Made by a program: the position numbers and the translations under genes. A stretch of DNA of 64,000 nt from Methylobacterium segetis (GTDB lineage: Bacteria > Pseudomonadota > Alphaproteobacteria > Rhizobiales > Beijerinckiaceae): assembly GCF_004348265.1 (NCBI RefSeq), contig NZ_SMNT01000002.1, forward strand, positions 1 to 64,000, in the 5' to 3' direction. Numbering within the stretch: position 1 is the stretch's first letter; every line of letters begins with the position of its first letter. This document shows, piece after piece, positions 25,985-37,347 of this stretch. The notes under the pieces are model-generated. The model saw nothing but the letters and a program-made list of their open reading frames with translations. It did no database searches and was not told where the DNA came from.

Positions 25985-27505
25985 TCAGAAGAAGCCGAGC
26001 TTCTTCGGGGAGTAGCTCACCAGCATGTTCTTGGTCTGCTGGTAGTGATCGAGCATCATCTTGTGGGTCTCGCGGCCGATGCCGGACTGCTTGTAGCCGC
26101 CGAAGGCCGCGTGGGCCGGGTAGGCGTGGTAGCAGTTCGTCCAGACGCGGCCGGCCTGGATCGCCCGGCCGAAGCGGTAGGCGCGGGTTCCGTCACGGGT
26201 CCACACGCCCGCGCCCAGGCCGTAGAGCGTGTCGTTGGCGATCGAGAGCGCCTCCGCGTCGTCCTTGAAGGTGGTCACCGAGAGCACGGGCCCGAAGATC
26301 TCCTCCTGGAAGATCCGCATCTTGTTGTGGCCCTTGAACACGGTCGGCTTCACGTAGAAGCCCTCGGCGAGGTCGCCGTCCTGCCGCTTGCGCTCGCCGC
26401 CGGTGAGCACCTGGGCGCCCTCCTGCCGGCCGATGTCGATGTAGCTGAGGATCTTCTCGAGCTGCTCGCCCGATGCCTGGGCACCGATCATGGTGGCGGG
26501 ATCGAGCGGGGAGCCCTGCACGATCGCCTCGACGCGCTTGATCGCCTTCTCGATGAAGCGGTCGTAGATCGACTCGTGGACGAGCGCGCGGCTCGGGCAG
26601 GTGCAGACCTCGCCCTGGTTGAGGGCGAACATCGTGAAGCCCTCGAGCGCCTTGTCGAGGAAATCGTCGTCCTCGTTGGCGACGTCGGCGAAGAAGATGT
26701 TCGGCGACTTGCCGCCGAGCTCCAGCGTCACCGGGATCAGGTTCTGCGAGGCGTACTGCATGATCAGCCGGCCCGTCGTCGTCTCGCCGGTGAAGGCGAT
26801 CTTGGCGATGCGCGGCGAGGAGGCCAGCGGCTTGCCCGCCTCGAGGCCGAAGCCGTTGACGACGTTGAGGACACCCGGCGGCAGGAGATCGCCGATCAAC
26901 TCGAGCACGACGAGGATCGAGGCCGGGGTCTGTTCGGCCGGCTTGAGCACCACGCAATTGCCCGCGGCGAGGGCGGGGGCGAGCTTCCAGACCGCCATCA
27001 GGATCGGGAAGTTCCACGGAATGATCTGGCCGACGACGCCGAGCGGCTCGTGGAAATGGTAGGCCACGGTGTCGTGGTCGATCTCCGAGATCGAGCCTTC
27101 CTGCGACCGCACGCAGCCGGCGAAATACCGGAAGTGGTCGATGGCGAGGGGGATGTCGGCGTGGGTCGTCTCGCGGATCGGCTTGCCGTTGTCCCAGGTC
27201 TCGGCCAGGGCGATCAGATCGAGGTTCTCCTCCATCCGGTCGGCCATCTTGTTGAGGATGCGGGCGCGCTCGGCCGGGGAGGTGCGGCCCCAGGCGTCCT
27301 TCGCCGCGTGCGCGGCGTCCAGCGCCTTCTCGATGTCCTGGGCGTCGGAGCGCGCGACCTCGCAGACGACGCGGCCGGTAATCGGGGAGGTGTTCTCGAA
27401 ATAGCGGCCGTTGGCGGGCGCGACCCACTGGCCGCCGATGAAGTTGTCATAGCGCGCCGCGAAGGGCGACTTCGTGGTCGAGCCCAGAAATTCCGGCTTG
27501 TTCAT
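25985..27505 (-). CDS. NAD-dependent aldehyde dehydrogenase (ExaC/AcoD type)
   Basis: 506 residues from the ATG at 27505, behind GGAGGAGATCCCC. Oxidises aldehydes such as acetaldehyde to acids, often after a quinoprotein alcohol dehydrogenase. NAD-binding and substrate motifs: [36 protein letters not shown] (general-base Glu) and [17 protein letters not shown] with the nucleophilic Cys followed by Thr-Cys, as in ExaC. The C-terminus carries [17 protein letters not shown]. The DUF779 neighbour confirms the subfamily. The real N-terminus is MNKPEFLG; upstream open frame is leader. Confidence 0.95.
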   Translation of the reverse strand: MNKPEFLGSTTKSPFAARYDNFIGGQWVAPANGRYFENTSPITGRVVCEVARSDAQDIEKALDAAHAAKDAWGRTSPAERARILNKMADRMEENLDLIALAETWDNGKPIRETTHADIPLAIDHFRYFAGCVRSQEGSISEIDHDTVAYHFHEPLGVVGQIIPWNFPILMAVWKLAPALAAGNCVVLKPAEQTPASILVVLELIGDLLPPGVLNVVNGFGLEAGKPLASSPRIAKIAFTGETTTGRLIMQYASQNLIPVTLELGGKSPNIFFADVANEDDDFLDKALEGFTMFALNQGEVCTCPSRALVHESIYDRFIEKAIKRVEAIVQGSPLDPATMIGAQASGEQLEKILSYIDIGRQEGAQVLTGGERKRQDGDLAEGFYVKPTVFKGHNKMRIFQEEIFGPVLSVTTFKDDAEALSIANDTLYGLGAGVWTRDGTRAYRFGRAIQAGRVWTNCYHAYPAHAAFGGYKQSGIGRETHKMMLDHYQQTKNMLVSYSPKKLGFF

Positions 27506-27620
27506 GGGGATCTCCTCCGGGTGGCGTTTCTTGTGCGGTGTTGATTTTCTCGGCCGCAGCCAATGGCAGATGGCCCCCCAAATCAAGTTGGACTTTTGGC
27601 CATAAGAATCTCGTACACAG

Positions 27621-27647
27621 GGCGCGGGCGGCGCGGGCGGCGCGGGC
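27621..27647 (+). repeat. Three tandem copies of a 9-mer
   Basis: GGCGCGGGC three times in a row, upstream of the aldehyde dehydrogenase start (116 bp). Low-complexity GC tract; no known role. Confidence 0.7.
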
Positions 27648-27761
27648 CGGCCCGCTTCGTACGGGATCACAGCCTCGCGTCCATCCGGCGCCGCCGCTGA
27701 AGCCGTCCGCGGCGCATCTTAGCCTCGAACGGCCGGGATGGCGACTGCGGCCCACCCGCCG

Positions 27762-29129
27762 TCAGTGCTGCGCCGGCTCCTCGATCCGCTCGGCCATCCG
27801 GTCGGTCGTGCCCCGGCTCAGGATGAGGCCGGTGGGTCTTCCGTCGGGCTCCGTGTCCATCGTGATGCGGGTGTCCCGCTCCCGGGACAGGAAGGTCCGG
27901 TCGCCTTCCGGCGCGAACGGGACGGCGGACTCGCCGGAGAGCGCGACCATGAGATGATCGCCCTCGCGCACGAGCGTCAGGATGGCCCCGTCTGACAGCC
28001 GGTAGCGCCCCGCATAGCGGTCCATGATCTCCGGCTCGAGCACGATATCGGATTTCGGCTCGAGATCGCCGAACCAGAGGGCCGCGATCTCGCGGGCCAA
28101 GGTCTGAACGGGAGCCGTCTCGGTGTTCGCGAGGACGAGAACCACGAGGTCGTCGTCGGGGTAGTTGTCCTTGATGGTCAGGAAGCCGTTGATGTTGCCG
28201 CCATGAGACCAGAGCCGGTGGCCATGAGCCGTTCCGAGGAACCAGGCGAGCCCGTAGCCGTAGCCGCCATCCGTGAACATCGCCCGGCGCGACGGCGCCG
28301 AGATCACCCGATCCGAGAACAGGGCGTGGTCCCAGGCGAGGAGATCGTCGAGGGTCGAGTAATGCGCGCCCGCGGCGTAGGGTATGCTGGAGGCGATCGG
28401 AAAGGCGTTGCGCCAGCGGCCGTTGGCGTGTCGGTAGCCTGCGGCCCGCCGGGGCAGGATCGTGGTCGCGTCGTCGTATCCGGTGTCGTTCAGGCCGAGC
28501 GGATCGAAGAACGTCTCGCGCAGGTAGCGCTCGTAGGAGAGGCCGGATGCCGCCTCGATCACGAGGCCCAGCAGGATATAGCCGGTATTGTTGTAGTCGA
28601 AGCCGCGACCGGGCTCGAACAGGAGCGGCTTGTCCGCTGTCAGCGCGACGATCGCCTGCGGACTCAATTCGAGCCGCTGGATGCGCGCGTAATAGTCCGG
28701 CAGGTTCGTGTAGCTCGGGATGCCGGACGTGTGGTTCAGGAGCATCCGGATCGTGACGCCTGCCCAGGCGTCCGGTGCCTGCGGATAGAAGAGCCGGATC
28801 GGATCCTCCAGCGTGAGCCGCCCCGTCTCGGCGAGCTTCAGGATCGCGGCTGCCGTGAACTGCTTGGTGATCGAACCGACCCGGAACCGCGTCTCGGGCG
28901 TGTTGAGAACCTCCCATTCCCTGTTCGCGTAGCCGTAGGCGCGGCGGAAGACGGGCACGCCGCGATGCGCCACGAGGATCGCGCCGGAGAACAGGCCGCT
29001 CCGTGCCAGCGGGAGGACGAGGGATTCCGCCCGGTCTGCGAAGTCCGGCGGCGCTTCGCCCCTCGCGGCCCCGATCGAGAGACCCGTCCAGCCGAGAAGA
29101 ATGAGCGCGAAGAGGCGGACGCCGTGCAT
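27762..29129 (-). CDS. Serine hydrolase of the beta-lactamase/AmpH-EstB type
   Basis: 455 residues from the ATG at 29129 behind GGAGGGCCAGC. Signal peptide (LFALILLGWTGLSIGAARG), so periplasmic or secreted. The beta-lactamase fold motifs are SITKQF (S-x-x-K nucleophile), YNNTGY (Y-x-N) and HGGNINGF (third-motif position). A C-terminal lipocalin-like domain (about residues 360-455, MDRYAGRYRLSDGAILTLV) follows, as in many class C-like peptidases and esterases. Substrate could be D-amino peptides or esters; true beta-lactamase activity is not implied. Divergent from the Bcr-type exporter. Confidence 0.88.
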   Translation of the reverse strand: MHGVRLFALILLGWTGLSIGAARGEAPPDFADRAESLVLPLARSGLFSGAILVAHRGVPVFRRAYGYANREWEVLNTPETRFRVGSITKQFTAAAILKLAETGRLTLEDPIRLFYPQAPDAWAGVTIRMLLNHTSGIPSYTNLPDYYARIQRLELSPQAIVALTADKPLLFEPGRGFDYNNTGYILLGLVIEAASGLSYERYLRETFFDPLGLNDTGYDDATTILPRRAAGYRHANGRWRNAFPIASSIPYAAGAHYSTLDDLLAWDHALFSDRVISAPSRRAMFTDGGYGYGLAWFLGTAHGHRLWSHGGNINGFLTIKDNYPDDDLVVLVLANTETAPVQTLAREIAALWFGDLEPKSDIVLEPEIMDRYAGRYRLSDGAILTLVREGDHLMVALSGESAVPFAPEGDRTFLSRERDTRITMDTEPDGRPTGLILSRGTTDRMAERIEEPAQH

Positions 29130-29317
29130 GCTGGCCCTCCGGAACGGGAGCGACGATCCCGAAGCTTGGCAGGTTGAGGGTTCATTGCGGCGTGAACGCG
29201 TCGGTGTGCGTCCACACATCGGCAGCCCGCCGCGCCGCCTAACCGGGCGGATTCCCGGCGGCGCCGAACCGGCCGCCCGCGCGTTCTCCGATCTCCAATC
29301 CCCAGCGAAGGCCGTCC

Positions 29318-30586
29318 GTGACCGCACCGCTCCGTCATTCCGAGGCTGCAACGCTGCGCGAGGCCCCAGCCTGGAGCGGGCCGGGCTTCGCCGAGTTCGT
29401 CGCCATCGTCGCGCTGATGATGGCCGTCACCGCGATCTCGATCGACAATCTGCTCCCCGCCTTCCCGGCGATCCAGGCCCGGTTCGGCATCGATGATCCG
29501 AACAGTCTGCAACTTCTCGTCTATGTCTACATGATCGGGTTCGGCCTCGCGCAGATCGTCTACGGACCGCTGTCCGACGCGCTCGGCCGGAGGCCGGTGC
29601 TGCTCGCGAGCCTCGCGATCTACGTCGCCGGCTGCTTCCTCGCCATGGCGGCACCGTCCTTCGGCTGGCTGCTCGCCGCGCGCGTCATCCAGGGGCTCGG
29701 CGCGGCGGGCGGGCGCGTGCTCTCGACGGCGATCGTCCGCGATCGCTTCGCCGGGCGCGAGATGGCGAGTGTGATGTCGCTCATCATGATGGTTTTCCTG
29801 ATCGTGCCGATGATCGCGCCCGCGATCGGGGGCATGATGCTGGCGCTCGGTTCCTGGACCTACGTCTTCGTCTCGATGCTGGTGCTCGCCGGCATTCTCG
29901 TCGTCTGGTTCACGGCGCGGATGCCCGAGACGCTGCACCCGGAGTTTCGTCGCCCGCTCTCCCTGAGGGCGACGGGGCAGGCGCTGCTCCTTACGCTGCG
30001 AAACCGGACCGCTGTCGGCTATGCCACGGCGCTCGGGCTCCTGACCGGGTGCATCATGGGCTATGTCGGCTCGGCCCAGCAGGTGTTCGACACGGGGCTC
30101 TATCACCTCGGCAGCCTGTTCCCGCTGGCCTTCGGCGCCGTCGCGGGCGCCATGGGCGCGGCGACCCTGGTCAACGCCCGCGCGGTGCGCCGGCTCGGCA
30201 TGCGCCCGCTGTCGCATGCCGGCCTCATCGCCTTCGTCGTCGTCGGCATCGCTCAGGTCTGCAGCAGCCTCGCCTATCACGGGCAGCCCCCGCTCGCCCT
30301 GTTCCTCGGCGTGCTGGCGCTCAACCAGTTCCTGCTCAGCTTCGCGATGCCGAACTTCAACGCGCTGGCGCTGCAGCCCCTCGGCGCCATCGCCGGGACC
30401 GCTTCGTCCGTCCTCGGGTTCTACACGACCATCCTCGGCGCCTTTTGCGGCTACCTGATCGGCCGGGCATTCGACGGCAGCACCCTGCCGATCGGAATCG
30501 GCTACGCGGGGCTCGGCACCCTCGCCCTCATCGTCGTCGCCTGGACCGAGCACGGGCGTCTGTTCCGCGGCGGCGTCTCCGGTTGA
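29318..30586 (+). CDS. MFS drug exporter of the Bcr/CflA type
   Basis: 422 residues, GTG start at 29318, 12 hydrophobic segments. Motif A of the DHA1 family is present between helices 2 and 3 (YGPLSDALGRRPVLLASL), and helix 4-5 reads RVIQGLGAAGGRVLSTAIVRDRF, typical of Bcr/CflA. Exports drugs or small metabolites (bicyclomycin, sulfonamides, Cys-peptides in other bacteria) by proton antiport. Substrate not predictable. Confidence 0.93.
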   Translation: MTAPLRHSEAATLREAPAWSGPGFAEFVAIVALMMAVTAISIDNLLPAFPAIQARFGIDDPNSLQLLVYVYMIGFGLAQIVYGPLSDALGRRPVLLASLAIYVAGCFLAMAAPSFGWLLAARVIQGLGAAGGRVLSTAIVRDRFAGREMASVMSLIMMVFLIVPMIAPAIGGMMLALGSWTYVFVSMLVLAGILVVWFTARMPETLHPEFRRPLSLRATGQALLLTLRNRTAVGYATALGLLTGCIMGYVGSAQQVFDTGLYHLGSLFPLAFGAVAGAMGAATLVNARAVRRLGMRPLSHAGLIAFVVVGIAQVCSSLAYHGQPPLALFLGVLALNQFLLSFAMPNFNALALQPLGAIAGTASSVLGFYTTILGAFCGYLIGRAFDGSTLPIGIGYAGLGTLALIVVAWTEHGRLFRGGVSG

Positions 30587-30613
30587 GAACCCCGCATCCT
30601 TAACCCGGTCTTC

Positions 30614-31168
30614 ATGCGGCCCCGCGAGCCTGCGGGCGACCCTTTCGAGACCGGAGTCTCTCACGTGATCGCCCGCGCCCAGGACGGTTTGCTACTCACC
30701 TCGCGCCTGCTGCTCGCGGCGGCTCTCCTGCCCACCGGCATCGCCCGGGCACTCAACGTCTCGGGTTTCGCCTTGACGCTCGCGGGCACCGGTCTGCCCT
30801 CTCCGAACGTGCTCGCCACGGCTGCGGTGATCGTTCAGGTTTTCGGTCCGCTGGCCATCATCCTAGGGGTGCTACCGCGCCTGACCGGCCTTGCGCTCGC
30901 GGGCTTCGTCGCGACGATGGCGTTCCTGCTTCACCCGTTCTGGCACTTCGTCGGAGCCCCGTCGGTCGCCGAGCGCACGCTGTTCCTGGCCGACCTCGGC
31001 CTCGCCGGCGGGTTCCTGATCTACGCGCTGATGGGGCCGGGAGCCTGGAGCTGGCAGGGCTGGCGCATCGGGCGCGCCTCCGCGAAGCCGGCCAAAAATG
31101 CTCCGAAGGCTGCAGCTCGGGCGCCCGCGCGACCGAAGCGGGCGTCCGCCGCGCGAGCAGCCGCTTAG
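30614..31168 (+). CDS. DoxX-family membrane protein
   Basis: 184 residues with four hydrophobic segments (LLLAAALLPTGIARAL, VLATAAVIVQVFGPLAIILG, LALAGFVATMAFLLHPF, LFLADLGLAGGFLIYALMG) matching the DoxX/SURF4-like fold, then a basic Ala/Lys/Arg/Pro tail. DoxX proteins are often tied to respiratory or redox stress functions; the exact role is unknown. The true start may be the GTG at 30665, 8 nt behind GGAG, which removes a non-hydrophobic leader of 17 residues. Confidence 0.85.
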   Translation: MRPREPAGDPFETGVSHVIARAQDGLLLTSRLLLAAALLPTGIARALNVSGFALTLAGTGLPSPNVLATAAVIVQVFGPLAIILGVLPRLTGLALAGFVATMAFLLHPFWHFVGAPSVAERTLFLADLGLAGGFLIYALMGPGAWSWQGWRIGRASAKPAKNAPKAAARAPARPKRASAARAAA

Positions 31169-31200
31169 CCGTCCTCCCAAAGCCGCTCCAGGCCGCCGAG

Positions 31201-32622
31201 TCAGGTGCGGCCCGGGGCGCCGGCGGGCTGTGCCCTCGCGATGCGCTGGCCGGAGACCTCGGCACCCGCATCCGGCGCGAGCCGGCGGAAGGCCAGGACC
31301 GAGGCGCCCGAGACCAGCGCGACCGCGAGGAAAGCCGGGGCGAAATCCTCGGCGCGTATGGCATTCCGACCCTGCCAGCCGGCTGCCGCTTCCAGCGCGA
31401 GCGCGCCGATCGTGACGCCGAGGCTGAGCGAGATCTGCTGGGCGACGCTGGCGAGGCTCGTGCCCGCGCTCATGTCGCGGGATTCGAGATCGGCGTAGGC
31501 GATGGCGTTCACGCAGGTGAACTGGAGCGACCGAAGGCAGCCGCCGACGAAGAGCAAAGCCACGATCAGCCAATGCGGCGTCTGGGCCGTGAAGAGGCCG
31601 TTCACGGCGAGAAAGCCGGCCGCGAGCACCGCGTTCGTCACCATCACGCGGCGGAATCCGAACGCCCGGAGGATCCGGGGTCCCACCGTCTTGACGAACA
31701 TGGCGCCGGCCGCCGCCGCGAAGGTGATGAGGCCCGATTGCAGCGGATCGAGGCCGAAGCCGATCTGCAGCATGAGCGGCAGCAGGAAGGGAATCGCGCC
31801 CGTGCCGATCCGGAAGAGGCTGCCTCCGACGACGGAGGCACGAAAGGTGGGGTGACGGAAGAGGTCGAGCCTGAGCACCGGATGCGCCACCGCACGGGAA
31901 TGCCGCAGATAGAGGACAAGGAGGGCCGCACCCACACCGAGGCAGGCCCAGCTCAGCCAGTCCGGAAGAAGGTGGCGCCCGGTCGAGGCGAGGCCCAGCA
32001 TCAGGGTTGCGAGGCCGAGGGCCAGCATCAGGAAGCCGCTCAGGTCAAGGGGAGGGCGCTCGGGCTCGCGCAGATCCTCGAAGAAGGCGGTCGCGAGGCC
32101 GATCCCGATCAGGCCGATCGGGATGTTGATGAGGAAGATCCAGCGCCAGTCGAGCCAGGTGGTGATGAGGCCGCCGAGGGGCGGCCCCATGATCGGTCCG
32201 ATCAGAGCGGGAATGGTGAGGTAGGCGAGTGCCGTGACGAGCTCCGCCTTCGGCACGCTGCGCAGGATCACGAGGCGGCCGACCGGCACCATCATCGCGC
32301 CGCCGATCCCCTGCAGGAAGCGGGCGGCGACGAACCAACCGAGGCCGTTCGAGGCCGCGCAGGCCAGTGAGCCTGCCATGAAGACCGTCAGCGCCGCGCG
32401 GAACACCGTGCGGGCACCGTAGCGGTCGGCCATCCAACCGCTGATCGGAATGAAGATCGCGAGGCTGACGAGGTACGAGGTGAGCGCGAGCTTCAACGCG
32501 ATCGGGTCCTCGCCGAGGCTTGCCGCAATGGTGGGCAGAGCCGTCGCGATCACCGTCGAGTCGGTGTTCTCCATGAAGAGGGCGGTGGCGACGACGAGGG
32601 GGACGATTCGGGACGTGCGCAT
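31201..32622 (-). CDS. MFS exporter of the DHA2 family (MdtD-like)
   Basis: 473 residues from the ATG at 32622. DHA2 signatures: ATALFMENTDSTVIATALPT in helix 1, SGWMADRYGARTVFRAAL (motif A), LQGIGGAMMVPVGRLVILRS (motif in helix 4) and LIGPIMGPPLGGLI (motif C, marker of antiporters). Length and the helix-1 motif fit the MdtD/EmrB side of the family, with about 14 segments. Probable proton-coupled drug or metabolite efflux. No regulator is adjacent. Confidence 0.92.
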   Translation of the reverse strand: MRTSRIVPLVVATALFMENTDSTVIATALPTIAASLGEDPIALKLALTSYLVSLAIFIPISGWMADRYGARTVFRAALTVFMAGSLACAASNGLGWFVAARFLQGIGGAMMVPVGRLVILRSVPKAELVTALAYLTIPALIGPIMGPPLGGLITTWLDWRWIFLINIPIGLIGIGLATAFFEDLREPERPPLDLSGFLMLALGLATLMLGLASTGRHLLPDWLSWACLGVGAALLVLYLRHSRAVAHPVLRLDLFRHPTFRASVVGGSLFRIGTGAIPFLLPLMLQIGFGLDPLQSGLITFAAAAGAMFVKTVGPRILRAFGFRRVMVTNAVLAAGFLAVNGLFTAQTPHWLIVALLFVGGCLRSLQFTCVNAIAYADLESRDMSAGTSLASVAQQISLSLGVTIGALALEAAAGWQGRNAIRAEDFAPAFLAVALVSGASVLAFRRLAPDAGAEVSGQRIARAQPAGAPGRT

Positions 32623-32932
32623 CGGGCGGAGAATGGTCGAGGTGCGATCGAGGTTGCGTGGGGCGCCGACGTCGCGAAAGCCGCGGGATGAAGCGCGCGC
32701 CACAATCGTATGTTGCTGGTTCGTGTCGCCCGGGCCACACGGCCGGTCGTAAGTGCTTCGTTAACGGCGAATCCCGTTCCGGGCGAGCCGGAAGGCGCTT
32801 AAGCTCAGCCGCAACACGCCGGCCTGCCGCCGCTCCAGCCATCACTGCGCGACGGGCCTAGCCCCTGCGCCGCGGGACGGTTGCGACGGGGGCTGTCGCC
32901 GTCGCACGAGACCTCGCCGCGAAAGTGACAGG

Positions 32933-33814
32933 ATGCCTCTTCGGCTGAAAACGCCCCGTTCCCTGCCCCGCCTCACCGCCGGAATCACCCTGCTCACGGC
33001 CCTCGCCGCCTGCGGCACGGTGCTCCTGAACGAGACGGGCTCGCTGACCCGCTACGACCGTCTGGCCTCCAGCGAGGAGACGGCGAGCAGCGCCCGCATC
33101 TATCTCGACCGCGCAGCCCTGCCGCAGACCCGCACGGTCCGCATCATCCCGACGGAGTTTTCGCAGGCCGTGGCGCCGGGTCTCACGCCGGCCGAGCGCA
33201 AGCTCGTCGCCAATGCCGCCGACCGCGCCCTCTGCTACGAGCTGTCGCTGCGCTACGACGTGGTCTCGACCCGCAAGGCCGACCTGACGATCCGCGCCGC
33301 CGTCACCCGCGCCGAACTCACCAACGTGCCGGCCGCGGGCGCGACCATCGCGACCTCGGCCGCTGTCACCGTGGCCTCCCAGGTCGGGGTCGGCTTCGCC
33401 ACCGCGGTCGGTCGCGTGCCGATCCCACGCCTGCCCATCGGCCTCGGGAGCCTCACGGTCGAGGCCGAGGCGCTCGACAGGCGCCACGATCAGCGGGCCG
33501 CGATGGTCTGGGGCGGGGCGGCGAACGCCTTCACGAACCAAGCGCGCTTCTCGCCGGCGAGCGACATCTACGATCTCGCGGGTGAGTTCGGGCAGGATTT
33601 CGGCTTCTTCCTCGCCACCGGGCAGGACCCGTTCAAGGCGCCGCTGACGCTCCCGACCTACGACCGCATCCGCATCACGGTGCTCGGCGAGGCGCCGCTC
33701 GATCCGGATTGCGAGGCCTTCGGCCGCGCCCCCGGGATCGACGGCATGATCGGCGACTACATCGGCCTGCCGCCCGACTGGACGGACAAGGGCCCTGCCG
33801 GCCGCTCGAACTGA
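32933..33814 (+). CDS. DUF3313-type lipoprotein
   Basis: 293 residues with an N-terminal signal and lipobox (LTALAACGTVLL; Cys27), so anchored in the membrane facing the periplasm, probably the outer membrane. The body matches DUF3313 proteins of rhizobia in layout: LTRYDRL near the N-terminus, ADRALCYELSLRYDVV and a C-terminal hydrophilic part. Function unknown. Single gene upstream of guaB. Confidence 0.75.
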   Translation: MPLRLKTPRSLPRLTAGITLLTALAACGTVLLNETGSLTRYDRLASSEETASSARIYLDRAALPQTRTVRIIPTEFSQAVAPGLTPAERKLVANAADRALCYELSLRYDVVSTRKADLTIRAAVTRAELTNVPAAGATIATSAAVTVASQVGVGFATAVGRVPIPRLPIGLGSLTVEAEALDRRHDQRAAMVWGGAANAFTNQARFSPASDIYDLAGEFGQDFGFFLATGQDPFKAPLTLPTYDRIRITVLGEAPLDPDCEAFGRAPGIDGMIGDYIGLPPDWTDKGPAGRSN

Positions 33815-33825
33815 CACGGGATGCG

Positions 33826-33851
33826 GCGCCGGGCCGCCATGCGGCCGGCGC
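33826..33851 (+). terminator. Weak terminator-like hairpin after the lipoprotein gene
   Basis: 11-bp GC stem with one bulged G and loop CAT, 12 bp past the stop. A TTTT run lies about 17 nt further on, too far for a classical intrinsic terminator. Confidence 0.35.
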
Positions 33852-33982
33852 AGGGCGGGCCTGACCGTTTTCCTGTTGCCCCGCCCGCGTCCCGCTTTGC
33901 GCGGACCTGCCGCGCATGATACTGGCCCGTGCCAACCCAGTGACGCCGTTGCGCCGAATCCGGCCCGGCGCGATGCCCGTGA

Positions 33983-35488
<1,506 letters not shown>

Positions 35489-35531
35489 GGCTGACGCACC
35501 CGATCCTTCTTCTCAGGGGAGGGCGCGCACG

Positions 35532-35990
35532 ATGGTGCGCGCCCCCGCGGACTTCCTCATGACCGTCCAGGCCATCCTCGCGCCCGTCTTCGTGCAGGTG
35601 CTTCTCGTCTTCATCCTGATCGGCGTCATGGGGCGGCGACGCTTCGCCGAGATCGGGGCTGGGCGAGTCCGGATCGGGGACATCGCGCTCGGCGAGCGCA
35701 ACTGGCCCCCGAAGGTCCAGGCCGCGGCCAACGCCTTCGCGAACCAGTTCGAGATCCCAGTCCTGTTCTTCGCGCTCGTGCCTCTGGCGCTCTACACCCG
35801 CAAGGCGGACGTCGTCTTCGTCGTGCTGGCCTGGATCTTCGTGCTGTCGCGCTACGCCCACGCCTACATCTTCGTGACCTCGAACCACGTGCCGAGCCGC
35901 TTCCGCGCCTACATGGCGGGCGTCCTAATCCTCGGCCTGATGTGGCTCATCTTCGCCTGGCGCATCCTCTTCACGCCGCTCGGGACCTGA
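35532..35990 (+). CDS. MAPEG-family membrane protein
   Basis: 152 residues with four hydrophobic segments; start ATG at 35532 or 35559 (MTVQAILAPVF). Features of MAPEG proteins are the loop between helices 1 and 2 with NWPPKVQAAANAFANQFE and the helix FVLSRYAHAYIFVTSNHVP. Eukaryotic members are glutathione transferases and eicosanoid enzymes; the bacterial function is unknown. Lies 43 bp after guaB and could be co-transcribed. Confidence 0.85.
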   Translation: MVRAPADFLMTVQAILAPVFVQVLLVFILIGVMGRRRFAEIGAGRVRIGDIALGERNWPPKVQAAANAFANQFEIPVLFFALVPLALYTRKADVVFVVLAWIFVLSRYAHAYIFVTSNHVPSRFRAYMAGVLILGLMWLIFAWRILFTPLGT

Positions 35991-36062
35991 AGCTCCGTTG
36001 CATCCGCGTGCCGTCGCGCGCATGGAGGGCCGGCACAGGGTCCTGGCGGCAGGAGAGGTTCG

Positions 36063-37013
36063 ATGCGGGTGCTCGTGGTTGGAGCAGGGGCGACCGGCGG
36101 CTATTACGGGGCGCGCCTCGCCGAGGCTGGGCGCGACGTCACGTTCCTCGTGCGTCCGGCGCGGGCGGAGAAGCTCCGGACAGACGGTCTCGCCGTCCGT
36201 AGCCCGCTCGGCGACGCACATATCCCCGAGCCCCAGACGGTGACGGCCGACGCGCTCTCCGCGGGCAAGGGAGGCGTCTTCGATCTCGTTCTTTTCTCCT
36301 GCAAGGCCTACGACCTCGACGGGGCGATCCGCGACGTCGCGCCCGCAATCGGCCAAGACACGAGCGTGCTGCCGATCCTCAATGGCGTGCGCCACCTCGA
36401 TGCCCTCGACGCCCGCTTCGGATCCGAGCGGGTCCTCGGCGGCTCATGCGCGATCGTGGCGACCCTCGGTCAGGCGGGTGAGATCCGCCACATGAGCGAA
36501 TTCTGCACCCTGACCTTCGGCGAGCGCGACGGCACGCGCTCGGCCCGTGTCGAGGCGATCGATGCCCTGATGGAAGGCGCGCGTTTCCAGCCGAAGCTCA
36601 GCGCGACCATCCTGCTCGAGATGTGGGAAAAGTGGGTCTTCCTCGCGACGCTCGCGGGCAGCACCTGCCTGATGCGCGGCAGCATCGGCGACATCGTCGG
36701 TGCGCCGGGCGGGAGAGACTTCGTCGAGGGGCTCTACGCCGAGTGTGTGGCGGTGGCCTCGGCGTCCGGCTTCGAGCCGCGGGCCAAGGTCGCGGCCGGT
36801 GCCCGCACGATGTTGACGCAGGAGGGCTCGCCCGTCACCGCTTCGATGCTGCGCGACATCGAGGGTGGTGGCCGGATCGAGGCCGACCACATCGTGGGCG
36901 ACCTGATCGCGCGGGGGAGAGATGCTGCGCAGGGCGCCGCGCGTCCGCATCTTGAGCGGGCCTACACCCACCTCAAGACCTACGAACGGCGGCGCGCCCG
37001 CGAGGCGGCCTGA
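36063..37013 (+). CDS. Ketopantoate reductase family protein (PanE/ApbA)
   Basis: 316 residues. Rossmann start MRVLVVGAGATGGYYGARLA (NADPH-binding), ILNGVRHLDALDARFG, then a C-terminal helical domain with LEMWEKWVFLATLAGSTCLM (Lys of the KPR family) and a distal signature SMLRDIEGGGRIEADHIVGD. PanE reduces 2-dehydropantoate to pantoate for coenzyme A, but many paralogues of this family act on other substrates, so the symbol is withheld. RBS GCAGGAGAGGTTCG. Confidence 0.9.
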   Translation: MRVLVVGAGATGGYYGARLAEAGRDVTFLVRPARAEKLRTDGLAVRSPLGDAHIPEPQTVTADALSAGKGGVFDLVLFSCKAYDLDGAIRDVAPAIGQDTSVLPILNGVRHLDALDARFGSERVLGGSCAIVATLGQAGEIRHMSEFCTLTFGERDGTRSARVEAIDALMEGARFQPKLSATILLEMWEKWVFLATLAGSTCLMRGSIGDIVGAPGGRDFVEGLYAECVAVASASGFEPRAKVAAGARTMLTQEGSPVTASMLRDIEGGGRIEADHIVGDLIARGRDAAQGAARPHLERAYTHLKTYERRRAREAA

Positions 37014-37022
37014 GCGGATGGC

Positions 37023-37196
37023 TCAGTAGCGCGGGCCGGGCGGCGGGGGCGGCGGGCTGCCGTATTCGAGCTGCGTCTTGGCATCGACCGGCCGGCGCGG
37101 CGGCGGCGTGAGGTCGGGCGCGGCCGGCGCCGTCGAGCAGGCGGCGACCGCGAGAGCCAGGAGGCCGGCGGCGGCAAGATGGATGACGGGCGACAT
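37023..37196 (-). CDS. Small Pro-rich lipoprotein
   Basis: 57 residues from the ATG at 37196. N-terminal signal with lipobox (LLALAVAACSTAP; Cys18), then a short Pro-rich tail (DLTPPPRRP, SPPPPPPGPRY). Likely a small outer-membrane or periplasmic lipoprotein of unknown role. Convergent with the ketopantoate reductase gene (10-bp gap). Too small for confident family assignment. Confidence 0.6.
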   Translation of the reverse strand: MSPVIHLAAAGLLALAVAACSTAPAAPDLTPPPRRPVDAKTQLEYGSPPPPPPGPRY

Positions 37197-37332
37197 GGCT
37201 GGCTTGTTGGCTCCGGCGTTGACGAAGGGCAGGCCCTCGCGTTCTGAGCCGGGATCGCGCCGGAAGCTCGGCCGTAATGTGGCCCGGCTGGGCGCGAAGC
37301 GTGGCCGTATCGCGGCAGCGTGAATCGTTTCT

Positions 37333-37338
37333 GAAGGA
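37333..37338 (+). promoter_or_regulatory. Shine-Dalgarno AAGGAG placing the rsmB start at CTG 37348
   Basis: Sits 9 nt before CTG 37348 in the frame of rsmB, directly after an in-frame stop (TGA 37321). No ATG, GTG or TTG occurs in frame until ATG 37537, which is inside the conserved region. Confidence 0.6.
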
Positions 37339-37347
37339 GAGTTCGAC

